In this document: in pieces, positions 21,180 to 36,100 of the stretch
Layout of the letters: every line of letters begins with the position of its first letter
Position numbering within the stretch: the first letter of the stretch is position 1
Source of the DNA: Siphonodentalium dalli
Taxonomy: Eukaryota; Mollusca; Scaphopoda; Gadilida; Siphonodentaliidae
NCBI GenBank assembly: GCA_032622095.1
Contig: CP136065.1
Coordinates: 247,627,474 to 247,691,473, forward strand
Length of the DNA stretch: 64,000 bases
Reading direction: 5' to 3'
Made by a program: the position numbers and the translations under genes
Notes under the pieces: generated by a model
Seen by the model: the letters and a program-made list of their open reading frames with translations, nothing else
Told to the model about the DNA's origin: nothing
The model's database searches: none

Positions 21180-24100
21180 CTGCAAGAAGAGAGAAATAAT
21201 AAAGTGGTATGGCAAAGTTCTTACTTGGACATTAATCAAATGTAGTTTAGATATTGCAATAATTACATGCAGTTCATTTTCAATAGTGTTTGCCATATAT
21301 TCAATATGTTTTAATAAAATTTTAATTCTGCCTACCCTATTTTTTGAGAAACTAAAAAAATAAATATATTCCCAATTTTATTTTTATATTTTTTTCTTCC
21401 CACCTCCCCTAACTTTCAGCGCAAACAATCTGTAAAACAAGTAATAACAAAAATTCCGTTGTTTGCAAAATGCTAATGCATTTAGATAGGAAATTACTAT
21501 TAGGAATTTCATCATGGCAACACGCAATATCAAGGCAACACGCGACATCATGGCTACATGCGATATCATGGCAAAAATCACAATAAAGTTCCCAATATTT
21601 AACAATATTTCCAATTTATAATGCATTTTCAGGTTGATATTTTTCACCGAGACGTAATTATAAGTAATAGTCTCGGGTTCCTACTGTATAGACCCATCAG
21701 TTAGCCCATCCCTGAGGATAAGCCCAGTCTATGCTTTTGCTCCCAAAACAATCATGGGTTGGTCCACGAAGATAAGCCCACCCCGTTTTTTTAGAACTTG
21801 GAGGGCGAGTATACATTGATGTCAGGTTAACTCACAATGAAGATGTCAAAAATTCAAGTACAAATATAGCATTACTCAAACTAATTTTCCATTGAAAACT
21901 CATTAATACTACCTCCCCCATTGTGTTTCATTAATACTACCTCCCCCATTGTGTTTCATTAATACTACCTCCCCCATTGTGTTTCATTAATACCACCTCC
22001 CCCATTGTGTTTCATTAATACTACCTCCCCCATTGTGTTTCTCAAAATACTGTATTACAATATGTAAGATGATTTTGATGTCTTATTTTAAATATCTATC
22101 TGACATAATAAAACACAAAAGAATTTATTTTCATTAAATAAATTAATATACATCATGATTCATATAAACATGACATTAGATCAGCGCTATGAATGCTAAT
22201 TGAAATTTTGAATGTGGGGTCCTCATCGGTAAGCCCAGTCTAAAGTGTCAAAACAATCATGGGTCCTCCGGGCTTACTGATGGGTGTATAAGTAATCTAA
22301 TTACACAGTTTAATGGCTTCGTGATTTATAAGTTAGGAATTCAGCACGATGCCTTTATACTGTGTAATTACATTAGGAAACCAAGATTATTACTTAAATA
22401 TTATCATTTTAAAAGATTTTAAACTGCACAAATTTGATCAAATTGAGTGATTTATGAGTTATTGCATGTAATTCAATATTCTTGGTTGCCTAAGATAAAA
22501 TCCAAAATAAATTTCTTCCCTGGGAATGATTCCCAAGAATGGAAATATTTTATATTTTCCTTACCTGCTGTAGGTTGGTACTGATGTGTTCAACTCCTCC
22601 ATTAATCGTCTCATCACAAAGTCACACTTCCCTGTAATCCGGCAAAAATAATTAATTCAAGCTCATATTATGAGAAGCTACAACACAAATTCATGATTCC
22701 ATTCAAGCCTTGAAATAGGGTGTCTCATTTGCAGAATGAGGACCCCAGAGGGTGAATTTAGTGATGCTACCCCGCATAGCGGGCTAGCATCTCCAAATTC
22801 ACCCTCTGGGAACCTCATTCTGTTGAGGTGTAAGCAGAATGCGGGGTAGCATCACTAAATTTACCCTCTGGGGACCTCATTCTGCAAATGACAGACACCC
22901 TATTTCAAGGTTTGATTCCATTCCATTAACCCTTTCATGATGGGAGCAGCGCTGGTGCAGCATTAAAGATCCTGTGCCAGTACATTCTCTTATATATGTG
23001 AGTCTCTCATAGGGAGCCTCGCATATATAAGAGAATGCACTGGCTTACAAGGTCAAGGTAAATATTGTTAGGCCAATGCAATCTCTTATATATATGAGGC
23101 TCCCTACTAGAGTCGATTGTGAATCCGCTTCAGTTTACACACACACGTGGGTCTAACAAAACTATTATGGGAGTTTATTTTTTAAGTGACTTCAGTTGGT
23201 ATAGTACCATCCTGTAACATCCACTGTAGACTAGCAATGTATCTTTTAATATTGTAATATTTATTTTAAATCAGAGACATCATCTTTTGATATCCACTGT
23301 AGACTAATAATGTATATTTATATATCATATGTTACATTTTCATAGGCATGTCATAATTTATTGGGCATCCAATGTGGAGTATTAAAATTAATAGATTAGG
23401 CCAAAAAAAAAAGTGTTTTGGTTCTCGGGCAATTTTTTTTTCAAATCAATGAGGGAGGGAGGGTTTTATTTTTATTTTTTTCTGCGCATAGTAAGCATGG
23501 ACAAAGATACCTTCCTCTGTCTAGTGATAACCAGAAAGGTAGAGGGAACTGTTATGCATATAAACTCATTTAGTCTTATATAAAAATGACATTGTACTAC
23601 CAGTGTATGACTGGGATTACCTAACAATATATAATGCCCCTGACATTAACTACTGTTATTTTTGTCTAAAAACTGACACCTCCCCATTCTAATATGTGAT
23701 CCTGAATTTAGTCCTGTGCCTTTCAATTGTATAACGTTACAATTAGTGTAAGTTGTTCACAATGACTAATTATAAGAAGAGCGTGAGGATCAGCTAATAA
23801 TTTTCTTAATTGTAGTCATCTACTTCATGTTGTAAGCCTGCAAGTCACTTTTTAACACATTACATGTTAGAGCTCAATGCACACTAATATTCAACACATA
23901 TCTGCTATGGACATGTTGATAAAATTTAATTTGTTTTCTTCTTCAAATTTTTTTTCCTGGTATTCAAATTTTTTTTCCTTGTAAGTTTTTTTGTCATAAC
24001 ATCAGGCATTGCAATAAAAAGGCCTAATGCGGCCCTTTTTATTCAATGCGGCGGGGCCTGAGAACCAAAACGTTTTTTTTTTTGGCCTTAAGGTTGGAGT

Positions 24101-27100
24101 TTATTACATGGGTATAGTGCTCAGAGGGGTGCGTATCAATCTCTACCAGAGTGCACCAGTCATACTTCCTTTCTGACTCTGTAACCGGCTGGGTACTAGT
24201 ATGCCGTTTCTATATTTAGCGCAGGATTTTCCAAACAAAATGGAGAAAACCGATCGCCCCAGAGTCAAATTTCCTATCTGCTTTGAGAACAATTCCCGCA
24301 CTAAAAACTTAATGACAGAATGGAGGATCAGGGTTTATAAATTGACAGCTGAAACAATGTCAGCAACTTCAATGTTGCGTAAAGCTCATGGCATGCTACA
24401 TTTAACCCCCATTATACAAATTTTCTATTGAGCGTTCTCGAGATGGGAGTCTCTGTTCATTACTTTTTGCATGTGAGTGGTAAAGTATTGTGATCAATTT
24501 AGCATGATAATATAAACAGGTGCTAACTTTAGCACAACACTACACAATATAGGACACAGCTCTTGGCCAATCAGAAGGTGCCATTTCTGGGTGAGGTGAA
24601 ATATTAATATATATTTTTATATTATACCGTTTATTTTCATAGCAGCATCACCATCTTTTGGCGTCCACTGTAGATTTACGATGTAGATTTTTGGTCTGTC
24701 CTGTTTCTTTTGATCCATTCCCCAGAGATCAGAGTATTTTTTTAGCACCTGAAAATAGACACATGTGTCTACAGTGTGGTGGCATATTATGTATATTTAA
24801 AAATATTAAAGGTACTCAATCCGATCAGAGGGTCCCCATATCATCAAGATAAAAACAACATCAATAACATTTCTTCAAAATACGCTTTAGTTATCAGAAT
24901 CGATTAATTGCAACAAAATAATGCTAACGACTGTCAACTATGGTATCAAATTTCCGAAAACGTGTTATTTAATTTATCAACATTTTGTGCAACGAAATAT
25001 GGCTGTATTACCTCGAGTATTCAAAAAATTTGGCCATATTACCACTTGTTTTTAGCGTTATTCATCTTCATCTGCAATTTTGTCCGAGACCATCCGTTTG
25101 ATGGCCTGTTTCTGGGCTACAAACAATTGAAATAACAAACTTCAAAAATCGATATCTGATCACTCTGAGCTTTGATGGGTGGGTCGACTCAAATCAAATA
25201 TTTTTTACCCCTGAAGCCAAAGAAATAGTAATTTAGGAGCGTTAAATCGGAATGAGAACCTTTAAATAGTGAACTACAGATGATATACATGGTGGAATAT
25301 TATGTACGCTACAGAAGTACTCCACATAATCATATTCCCTAAGACAGTCAAAAGATTTAGTTATTACCGTGCTAATTGGATTTGTTTATGGTAAACTGCA
25401 ATTACCCATGAAAAATCAAGGGATTCCCTGCATAAATTATTCAGCCTCACTGATCAAAGGATTGGACGCAGTTTAGTACCAGGGTTCTTAGCCAGTAGGG
25501 ATGGGACAATTCATCGATGCACCGATGTATCGCGATACACTCCTTGACGATAATCGTATCGATACAGGAGCAGCAGTATCGCGGGATCGCGATACCTAAT
25601 TAGTAGTGGTGTCGTTAAGGTAGTTATCAAAACTTATACCTAAATATGTGTCAATCAGTTAGTTTTATTAATGATACAAACAAAATACTCAAAAGATATT
25701 TAATGTAAGTGGAGTAACCGTCTATAGATACCATAATATGCACGATGAAACGCCATGCAGTCCCATTTTACAGCTATCGCGGCTCGCCGGCCGTTCTTAT
25801 TTGACATGAATAAATCAGATATTATCAAACCAATGGAAATCGCCGATACAAGGCCCACTGATCACGCACATGACGGCTGACGGTTTAATAGCATAACCTG
25901 CTATGATGGACATAGTAAGTTAGTAACTGTTCACCCAAAACGAAACCCAGGACAGGTTTGGACTCAGTTATGATGTTCAGTATAGAGCTGTGCATTTGTA
26001 CAAAAAGGCGCACATTGCAGTAAGTTCATAGTAAACGGGAATATGTCAGGGATTTGGGAAGCATAAAACACACTGCATTATTAATATTTCTGCGTCATAA
26101 TTAGGTCAGCGAGGAACCTTCACCTTGTCTTCGGCTGCACCTGCCCTTGGTCTCTCCACTCAATTCATAGTCTCTATCAATACTCTCTTAGTAATAACTA
26201 GTTCTGCCAATCAAGATTTTCAGTTAAGTGCAGAGAACCACTGCAGATTGGAATTAAGTGGAATAAAAACACTTAAAACACAGAGCGATTACTGTTGCCA
26301 ACATGACTTATATTTAAATCAATCCCGTCGTTGACCCCCATCACCAACGCGACGAAATTTTTGTACCACGTGTTGCGTTCTAAAAATAGATCGCTTATAG
26401 TGGATTCGTATAGATGACGAAATATGAGTGAAACAGAAGAATGTTTGATCGAAAGCATTTGAATTACGTCACAAAACTTGTTGCTGGTTCTGGCTGGTTA
26501 ATAAATAGTTGTCACCTGAATGGAATAAAATTTAAACATAAGTTCTTTAGTTCAAGTTAAACGATCACGCATAGATGGGTTCATGTTTGTTGTGTGTCTT
26601 AAACTGTTAATCGGGCGTCGCTCGGCACGATCGAAGCGCATACAAATAAATAGCACCAACAGGGCCTTTTTTGTCGAAGTGTTCACCCAAGTAAAATGAA
26701 GGCACATGGTTCACATGACCGAGAACAAAAAGCGGTCGCTTACAATAATTATAACAACACGGTAGCCGAGTCAAAATTGCCACATTCCGACACATTATTG
26801 AATATGGAGGCCGATAATTTGACTATCAAGTCGATTCGAGTGAAAAATAAACATACACAAAAAAACCGTAACGTCAGTTGGGGCAACTTGGGGCAGAATC
26901 ACGTCGGTCGGTTTCGTTCGGCATTGTTTTAAACCGAAACCCAGTTGTTTTCTGGTTAACCGCCCATCACTATGCCCCACTCAAGAGTCATGCAATAATT
27001 ATCAACGCAATAATTTTTTTATAGTTATGCTGCTTTCAGTTGGAATGCATTTTCCGTACGCGCAGTGCCAGTGGTCCCTTGTGGTATTCTTGTGTCTTGA

Positions 27101-30100
27101 TCGATCTTGACCAAATATCCTTGTCCTTGACATTTATCTTGGAGTAAACTTCGGCCGAAATTCGAAACAAATGGCTTCGTCTACGTCAATAAAGTCAGAT
27201 GCTGATGTATCTATAGTAAACCCGACTCCTTTATTATTATTAAATTCTTAATACTATTAGTATTCAATTTTGTTGATATTTATTCAGCAACATATTACTG
27301 TTTATCAAAAGGAAATCATCTTAAACAAAAGTTAAATGACTGTAAAAAAAATATCGCGATACATATCGTATCGCAAATTGAATATCGCGATACGTATCGT
27401 ATCACGAAATTAGCGTATCGTCCCATCCCTATTAGCCAGTCACGCACAGATCCCGTGAAGTTTGAAGGTAAAGTAAAAATTCTCTGTCAGTTTATAACAG
27501 TTGGTTAATTCGGCAAGAAATTTACTTGCATTGCCCACCATCATGTTCATTACTATGTTTTACACCACCTGCTTCACATATGTATGTAAGGACTTTAACT
27601 TTCCTATAAATTTCATACTTGAAAATCTAGCGAGTGAGTGAGAACCCTGAAATTTCAATATCCGAAGCAATTGTAGAATTATTAGATTTATAAATATTTT
27701 CATGGATTCCAATGTTATTTTTCAAGCAGTTTCTCATCCAGCGACTTTTATCTTTGATACCTTTAAACTTTCTAATTGAGAATGGGAAATTAGGTTTTGC
27801 ACTCATGGAATTGTGTGGGTGAATTTGCAAATAAACAATTTAGATTGCTTGAGAATACAGGATTTTAATTTTTTTGGCCAAGTTTGTTCATGAATTAGCA
27901 GACAAATTACTAACATGCTTCTTATTGGCTGCTGAAAACCAAATGTATGAGACAAACATTAGCACCAAGTATGTCATTAAATATTACAATATCTTCAACT
28001 TGAGTTAAATCCACATCACCATTTATTAGTGTTGAAACGATTAGTGAATTTCAGAGTCGACTAGTCGAGACACAAAAGTCGCGTTGCGTCGACTAGTCGG
28101 TACCCGATATCAAAACTTTCAAACATAACATGGTACGGAAAATTCATCGTACATGGCGTACACTGATGACTGATGCAATGACTGTCTATAGCATAGCGCA
28201 TTTCCCTGCATATATATATATATATAGACACCAATTTATTTGGGAAATAATACTGTAAACATCTTGATATTTATCCAACACACTGAATGTAATTATATAA
28301 TTAGACATGTGGTGGATAATGATTAGAAACTCGATCATTTATACAGGTTTTAAATTTAATATCAGCGTTCGAGGTCATGTGATCACCAATAAACCGGTGC
28401 CGAGCGGTGTCACTATAAAATGTTAATGTTCCGACTAAATACGCCCTATAGAATAGGCTATGTTGTAGAATACGATAGCCAGTTCTTAATGTCAGTATCA
28501 TTTATATACGGTAGCAACAATGACGTCACCTTAAGCGACCTTCAATTGATCAATTGAAATATACACAGTGTCTAGATCAAAGCGGTCTCCGACAAACGAT
28601 AAAGCCGCGTCAATCATTGCCATCATGTCGCAGAGATGTCTTTGACCTCAAACGACGAGTGAGACATTGTGTTGTCAATTTCATTCTTTCAATTAATAGT
28701 CGGGTCACCGTGTGTGTCTATACTAGTAACACTGTCAATTCCGGGTGCCACCAAACATTATACTTACCGTAACTTACGAGCAGTTAACACCGTTTATGTC
28801 GGAATCGATCTTGAAAACGTTATACATGGAACTAATACACTATGTTCCGACTAGTCGCTTGCAAAATTCAGAGTCGACGTTCTGACATTTCAGCGTCATC
28901 TATGACTAGTCGATTAATCGTTTCAACCCTACCATTTATAATATCGTTTTTGAATTTTGGCCGGTATTGAAATAGACCAATAAAACCCTGAATGACCGTT
29001 TTAGGAGTATTATATGTCCCAGAGAGATACATTGAAGTCATAAAAAATACAAAGAACATGATGTTTGGGTCCAGAACAAATATTGCGACATTTGTAATCT
29101 TTGCATCACGCAATGCTTTCGCTTTGTTTTAATCATCAAAATTATGTGGTACCATAAACATTTCAGAGCGAAGAAAGCTACAGATGGTCTACATGTGCAA
29201 TTTTTATGTTACTGCTGATTAAAAATTTCTTACTGGCACAAATGAAACAATCTCAAATTTATTGAAAAATTTAAGAAACAAAACATAAAATTTTCAGTGC
29301 AATATCCAGGGTTTGCGCTGCCACTTGCCAAATTTGCCAATGGCAAAAATAATTCACATTTGGCAAAAAATATTTTTGTTTGGCAAAAGTTTTGGCAAGT
29401 CACTTTTTAATTCCTCAAGAAAGTTGAAAAATATTGGTCAATCAATACCATTCATTTCAGGAAACTCTTATACAATATAATTATATTAGTGGTGTTTTAT
29501 ATAGTTTAGGAACAGTTAAAGGTACTCAACCCGATAAAACTCCTCTCAATTACTATTTCAATGGCTTCGGGGGTCAAAAATATTTGATTCGAGTCGAGGA
29601 AGTCACCCATCAAAGCTCAGATTTGTTAGATATCGATTTTAGAATTCTATTATTTTTCATTATCGGGAATACTATCTGGCCCAGAACTCAGTCAAAATCG
29701 CGTTAAAATTACCACTTGATTTTAGAGTTATTCATCCTTGTCTGTTTGAATAGATTTGGAGTACACATCCAGAGCAGATTACGGCAGTTATTAGTACTGA
29801 TCTCGAGAACATAACTGTATCTGTATCTGTATCTGTATTTGATGCGCGCAGGATCCGTTCGGATGTATAACAAATTTGAAAAATCAATATCTAATAACTC
29901 TGAGCTTTGTTTGATGGGTTCCTCGACTCGAATCAAATATGTTTTACCCGCAAAGCCAAAGAAATAGTAATATAGGACCCTCTGATCGGATTGTTGTTGT
30001 TGGAATCTGTTGAGATGGGGACCCTCTTTACGGGTTGAGTACCTTTAACACCTCTATTAAGATGAAGTTAATCTGATAGCATTAGTATTGATGGGTGGAG

Positions 30101-33100
30101 GGATTACTAGTATTTTGTTTGGTGGTGGTGTTTACATAGCTAATCCTCTTGCAATGTGACGCGCCCTTCTGATGAAGCGACCCTTCTATCATATTATTGT
30201 TCGGTGATTGATTTATTGTTGTATGATAAACCACGAAAGAGATGCGAGTATATTATTAACTAAATGCTTTCCTATCGATATCAAACGTCGTTCAAACCGC
30301 GAGTGTCAAAGCATAAGATCCAATCAAGTTTACAGAAAATTATACTATCAGGGATAACATTTGGCAAATTCTAAAAGAATTTGGCAAAAAATATTTTCAT
30401 TTGGCAAATAATTTGGCAAAAGTAAATTTCGGTCCAGCACGGACCCTGGCAATATCAAAGGTTTCGGAAATCTTTCATGTAGATGTGATTTGAGATACAT
30501 CTGTATACATAATGTTGCGGTTGGAACGAGCCATGTCCGTTTAAGCTAGAAATGAACATATTAAGTCGGGATTTTTTTTTACCCTGTGCCAATGCATTCT
30601 CTTATATATGCGAGTCGACCATAGGTCGCCTCGCATATATAAGAGAATGCATTGGCCTAAATTTTTTTTACAATTTTAATAATTTTTTCTTGTATTCTTT
30701 AACAATTTTATAATTTCACGCATACAGAGCCCCAGACAATACATGAGCAGACGACACTCTTCTATATATGTGTGAGGCTCCCTGCAGGGTAATGGATGTT
30801 TTTTATTTTATGTCCTAAAAATTGTAAGAAACATTTATTTAAAAAAAATGATAAAAAATTGTTAGGCCAATGCATTCTCTTATATATGCGAGGCGACCTA
30901 TGGTCGACTCGCATATATAAGAGAATGCATTGGCACAGGGTAAAAAATATTTGAAATGTTACCTTTAAACTGGTGCCTAAACAGAGAATAATATCACAAG
31001 AGTCAGCAAATTTAATGGCCTCTTTCCATCTGTATGGAGATTTTGTTCCGCCTTTTTCACCAAAATGCACAATGGTGTCGACCAGATTTCCTGAACATTT
31101 ATGACACTTTCTCCCAGTTTTATGACGACGAAGTGATGTCTTCTCCGTAACATCGAACAGTCGAATGTACTCCCGGTGCGGCTTGCATGACTTACAGATC
31201 TGTAAAAGAGATTATCACGATTGCTATTTTTGGGATCAAAATGAGTAAAAGAATAGTCGGGGGATGGAAAATTCTATAACATCAGATAAAATTAGGTGCT
31301 AGACTTATAGTATGCGCGGAAATTAATAGCTATCCCCAGGAAAATTTGAATGTGATCTAGAGGTTACCAATTTAATAGGTGCGACAATAACTATCAGTTT
31401 TAGGTTTCAAAGAAAAGCTTTACTTGAATTGAACTAAGTAGTAGTAAGTTTTTCAGAAGATTGATTATAAAGGTATCCATGTTTGAAACTAGTGATGAAG
31501 ATCTCACGAGACAGAGTGTAGATTCACCATAGTAATATTAACCCTTTTATGATGGGAACTCTGCTGGTGCAGCATTAAAGATCCTGTGCCAGTGCATTCT
31601 CTCATATATGTGAGTCTTCCATAGAGAGCCTCGCATATATAAGAGAATGCACTGGCTTACAAAGTCACGGTAAATATTGTTAGGCCAATGTATTCTCTTA
31701 TATGTGAGGCTCCTTAAGAGAATGTATTGGCACCGGGTTTTCACCAAATTTTAGGAAGCTCCAGTCATGGAAGGGTTAAAGTGATGTGAAACACTCCACT
31801 GGGGTGATCAATGGGAATAGAGAGGTTTTTTTTTCATAAATGTTATATGCGCAGCACACTTCATTCTAATATATGAATTATAGGAGGCAACTCTATTTGG
31901 CCTAATCATAACCGAAAAATTAAGACAAAAATGTTTAAGACATTATGTCAACATAGGTGTGAATTTCGGTAATATTATTTGAATGCTGCATTCTTTCAGT
32001 GGCTTAGTCTCAGGGTACTCACGTATGAGTTCGATTCACTGAAATAAGCACACAATAATATTTACATCTTTAAAATGAGACAGCACCAAATTCCTTTGTT
32101 TGTATCAGTTTTACGAGAATTCCAAAACAATGTAATTTTCATTACCTCAATATACATGTTGCCATGGAGTTCTGAAAGTCTGTTTCTTGAGAACCCGCTT
32201 CTCATATGAAGTCCGTCGCAATTCTGTGACACTATGTACTGTATCTGTATTCAGAAATAACAGAAATAACATTTAATAGACCATAACGCAGTTAACGTAA
32301 GTTGTAGATGAAGGAATTTGTAAATCGTTCATTTTAATTCATTATTGAGCATCAATCATTATAGTAAGTGTATTCACCATATACCACTAATCTGTATTGC
32401 TTCATCTATTTGCATATATCGCAAGACTATTCCATGTTTTAAAACTGAATGGAACAAAATTTTATATCATCCAAATTTGAAAACAATTGGATAACTGTAA
32501 CTAAAGTTATCATCTGTAAAACAAAATAATCGGCAAATTCTATGTCGACAAGGACCATAACTATGGTAAAATTTGGCAGACCGCACCCATATTCGAAGCT
32601 GACCTGTATTGTTGAAGCGATAATTACTATCACTTCAATTATCCTTTCGGAGGCATATAAAGTCAGTATGTAAGTATTTGATGCTTTTATCAACTTATTT
32701 TTTACCCCTGGAACATCACAAAGCATGTGTTTGCTAGGTTTAATTAATGTAGATGTTTTATTCATGCAATAAATACAATTACAACAATGCATTCATTACA
32801 ATAAAAAAGTCAGTTGTAATTGTTGTGTGGGAGTGACCGTCTTCCTGACACCTCCGTATCAATACTAGTATCAATAATGTCTACACATGCATGGTTTCCG
32901 CTATTGGTTGGGGGAATGGGACTGGTAGCTGCTAAGGGGAAAATTCAGTAAATAATTTCTATGTAGACACACCAATTTATCTACATGTACTTTCACCATA
33001 TAGGTCTATAAATTATAATCTCGAAGTGTAAAATATTGTAATTGGCAGATAATTTTACCTGCAAATATTGTCAAAATTGTCAAGCTATTAAACCCTCTAA

Positions 33101-36100
33101 CTTCAAAAGCAATAGAAATTTATTGTGATCGTAAAAAAATACAATGCAGTCTATAAATAAATAATCCGCAGAAGCTGTATGACTATGTACCCATTAAAAT
33201 GATCAGAACTTATTTACGGATGAGTAACAACCGAAATTTCGGAATATATAGTCACAAACAGTGAATAATGTCTTAATTTTAACACATCGGTAACCCACCA
33301 TGATATCTAAATTTAAAATTAAATTATGGTAGAACCTGTACAAAAATATAAAGGGGAATGTATTTTGCGACATAACACATAGAGACAATCACCACTTTCC
33401 TTCAGCGTCTGTATTCTTACAAAGATATCAAATAACGTTGTCCTCTAAAATTCCTTATTTATATCCAAACAAGATGGAGAGAAGTATTATACATCTCTAC
33501 TTTTGTATACTCGACGAGAGCTTTCTGATGAATGGCAACAAACCATATTTCAGACTAAATCCTGAAAAGTTACCCATAATTCTGCTGTGGTTATGGAGTC
33601 GATTAATTAGGGCATTACTGTATGTGTCCTGGGGCAGCCCTTCCTAGGAGATGGGAGCGATTGCTCTCGCACCCGTACACTCTCGCAATTTTCAATTTAC
33701 GGGTGCTAAAATGTGCACTCGTCCATCTTGTCAAAATGATCATGATGACTGTAATCGTTGATTCAGTATTGAACAGTTTGAAGGTTTATTTGGATCCTTT
33801 TCTGTTTTAATTCAATTATGGGCATGTGAAAGTGTGACTACATGTAGACAGCCATGTAGGTGTATGTCCCATTATGACATTTTGTTTGAGAAACACCCAA
33901 CTTATGATTATATTACAGGGTGCAATTACACCCGTCTTATGAATTGCGGGAGCAAATAAGTGCTCTTGTTTAGTTTTCCTCTTGGGAAGGACTGCTGGGG
34001 TATGGTAGCAGGGGAAATCTGGGGTGGGGGAATGGGACCCTAAAAATTTAAATCAACTGTCGGTTCAACATGGGAAAACTTGGCTAGGGGAAAGGGGCTA
34101 TTTAAAAGGATCCCATGCCAGTGTAGCGAAAACTCTGAAACATAGGAATAGCTTCTGAACATATACATGTGTATGGATACATGCCTATGTAAGTATATGC
34201 TTGACAATTAAAGAAAACTTTCAGGGATTAAGATTTAGCAAAGCTAATGATGAATTTGATACTTTTTAAAAGATTGTATTACTATAATTAAGAACTTACA
34301 TATCCACTTTTGTATAGTTCTATAAGAGCCATATGTGTGAACGTTGGTTCCGCATCACTCAGGTCTTGTACGCTACAAAAAAATGTAAAAAGAAAATTAT
34401 AGATAAACATATGGTTTTAAAAGTTTTATGATTTTTCAGACAGGAGTTATGTTCTCTCACATTAAATATTATCTCATGCTTGTTAAAGTGAAATGGGTGA
34501 AGTCAACAATAATCACCTCCAATGAATAGATTCATGTTTCCTACAGAAGAATTACCAGCTGGAAATAGCACAGGCTCACATAGATCAATCAGCTGCCATG
34601 TTTATATTCACTACCAAAGCATCAAGGGCTATCATTAAAGTTTAATCAAACTGCTAATTATAATATGTTATTATATATATGAACATTGACATAATCTGAC
34701 ACTGATTGGTTTGTCTAATTGGGACATGCATTTCATATCCAAGAAGACTTAACACTAACATGTGATCAAAACACATAAATGGATTTATATTTCACAGGTA
34801 ACACACTTACTCAGGACATATGCCATTCTTCAGTAAAGTCCACACTCCATTTGGTCCCCTGTAGTCTGGTATTGATGCTGCCTATAAAAGTGAATCAAAG
34901 AGTTAATAACACTGAAGCTCTACTTGACATTTGAAATATATGTCACAATTTTCCAATCAAAATGTGAAAAAAACATAGTTACCAGATGAACGAAGATGGA
35001 TAACTCTAGAATGTAAAACCTTGATGTCATTGTTCCCTCTTTTGAAACATTCCCGATACAAACCTCCATACCAAATTTAATTCAGATCTGATAAACACAT
35101 GGCTGAGATATATGTCTGGACGGACAAACAGATAGACAAAGTCTATCCCTTATATCCCCATTTTTCTTCAAAACATGTATAAATATGAAGTACCTATCAA
35201 GTTGAAAAGCATTAAGTGCTTCAAAATAGGGGACCTTAGCAGATTGGTAGATACCCTGTAAACTTAGCTTCATCTAGATGCAAATCTGATCTCTTATATG
35301 AATGTTCAAGAGAATATAAATATACTAACATATGTATGTGAATAGGTACACATTTACCATTCATGTTCAAAAACACGTTCCAATAGATCATTGAATTGCA
35401 TAATCCATGCACCTAAGTAATTAAGCTAGTTTATTTTATAACTTACAGTACTGATTCCTGCCCCTGTATAAACTGCCACCTTCCTCGCATACTTGAGAAC
35501 TTCAGCCAATTTCTTGCATTTTTCAATTAATACGGATGGCTCATCTTCAACCTGAATGAATAATGAAAGTGTCAGCGACACAGTAGCTCAACTTGGAATT
35601 GGGATCATGCCATATATTATAATATTACAGTCCATAGGGCAAAGAGAACTCAGACTCAGACCTAGATGTTAACCTGAAGATGCATAAACAGTTTGTGATT
35701 AATCGGATGAAAAATTTGGCTGTAGGGAGTGCCAAAGGATGCAGTAATAATAATATAAAGAGTAAATCTGAGATGACTCTCATCTAGAGGTTACCCTGAT
35801 GATCCATATGAAGTTTGGTAACTATCAGATGAGGGATGTGGTCTGTATGGTGTGCCGAAGGAATTAGTCATACAAAGAGTGAAATCCGAGATGGCTGTTG
35901 GCAGGGTGTGCCAAAGGATTTAGTCCTGCAAAGAGTAAACTTCAAGATGGCTGCCAAATTTGATTACTCCTATCTAGGGGTGATCCAAAACATGCCTGTA
36001 AATTTTTAAAACAATTCTCCAATGAATGCGGTCTGCAGCGATGGATTCAAATTTGAAATCCAAGATGCCTGCTGGCGACCAATATTTTTTTAACGAATTT

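Larger units (their letters stand above)
21180..22564 (-). other. SIRT7 intron 9
   Basis: Mainly the element at 21687-22290 with its internal minisatellite. Flanking DNA is AT-rich with nothing recognised. Confidence 0.7.
31200..32145 (-). other. SIRT7 intron 6
   Basis: Contains a family B MITE (31542-31775) directly followed, sharing one TTAA, by a diverged family C copy (31780 to about 32060). Nothing else recognised. Confidence 0.65.

Noticed and set aside
32244-32244. Alternative SIRT7 exon 6 acceptor six bases downstream
   Set aside because: The longer form aligns better with vertebrate SIRT7 (IQ against VQ); the shorter form stays possible as a minor NAGNAG-like variant.
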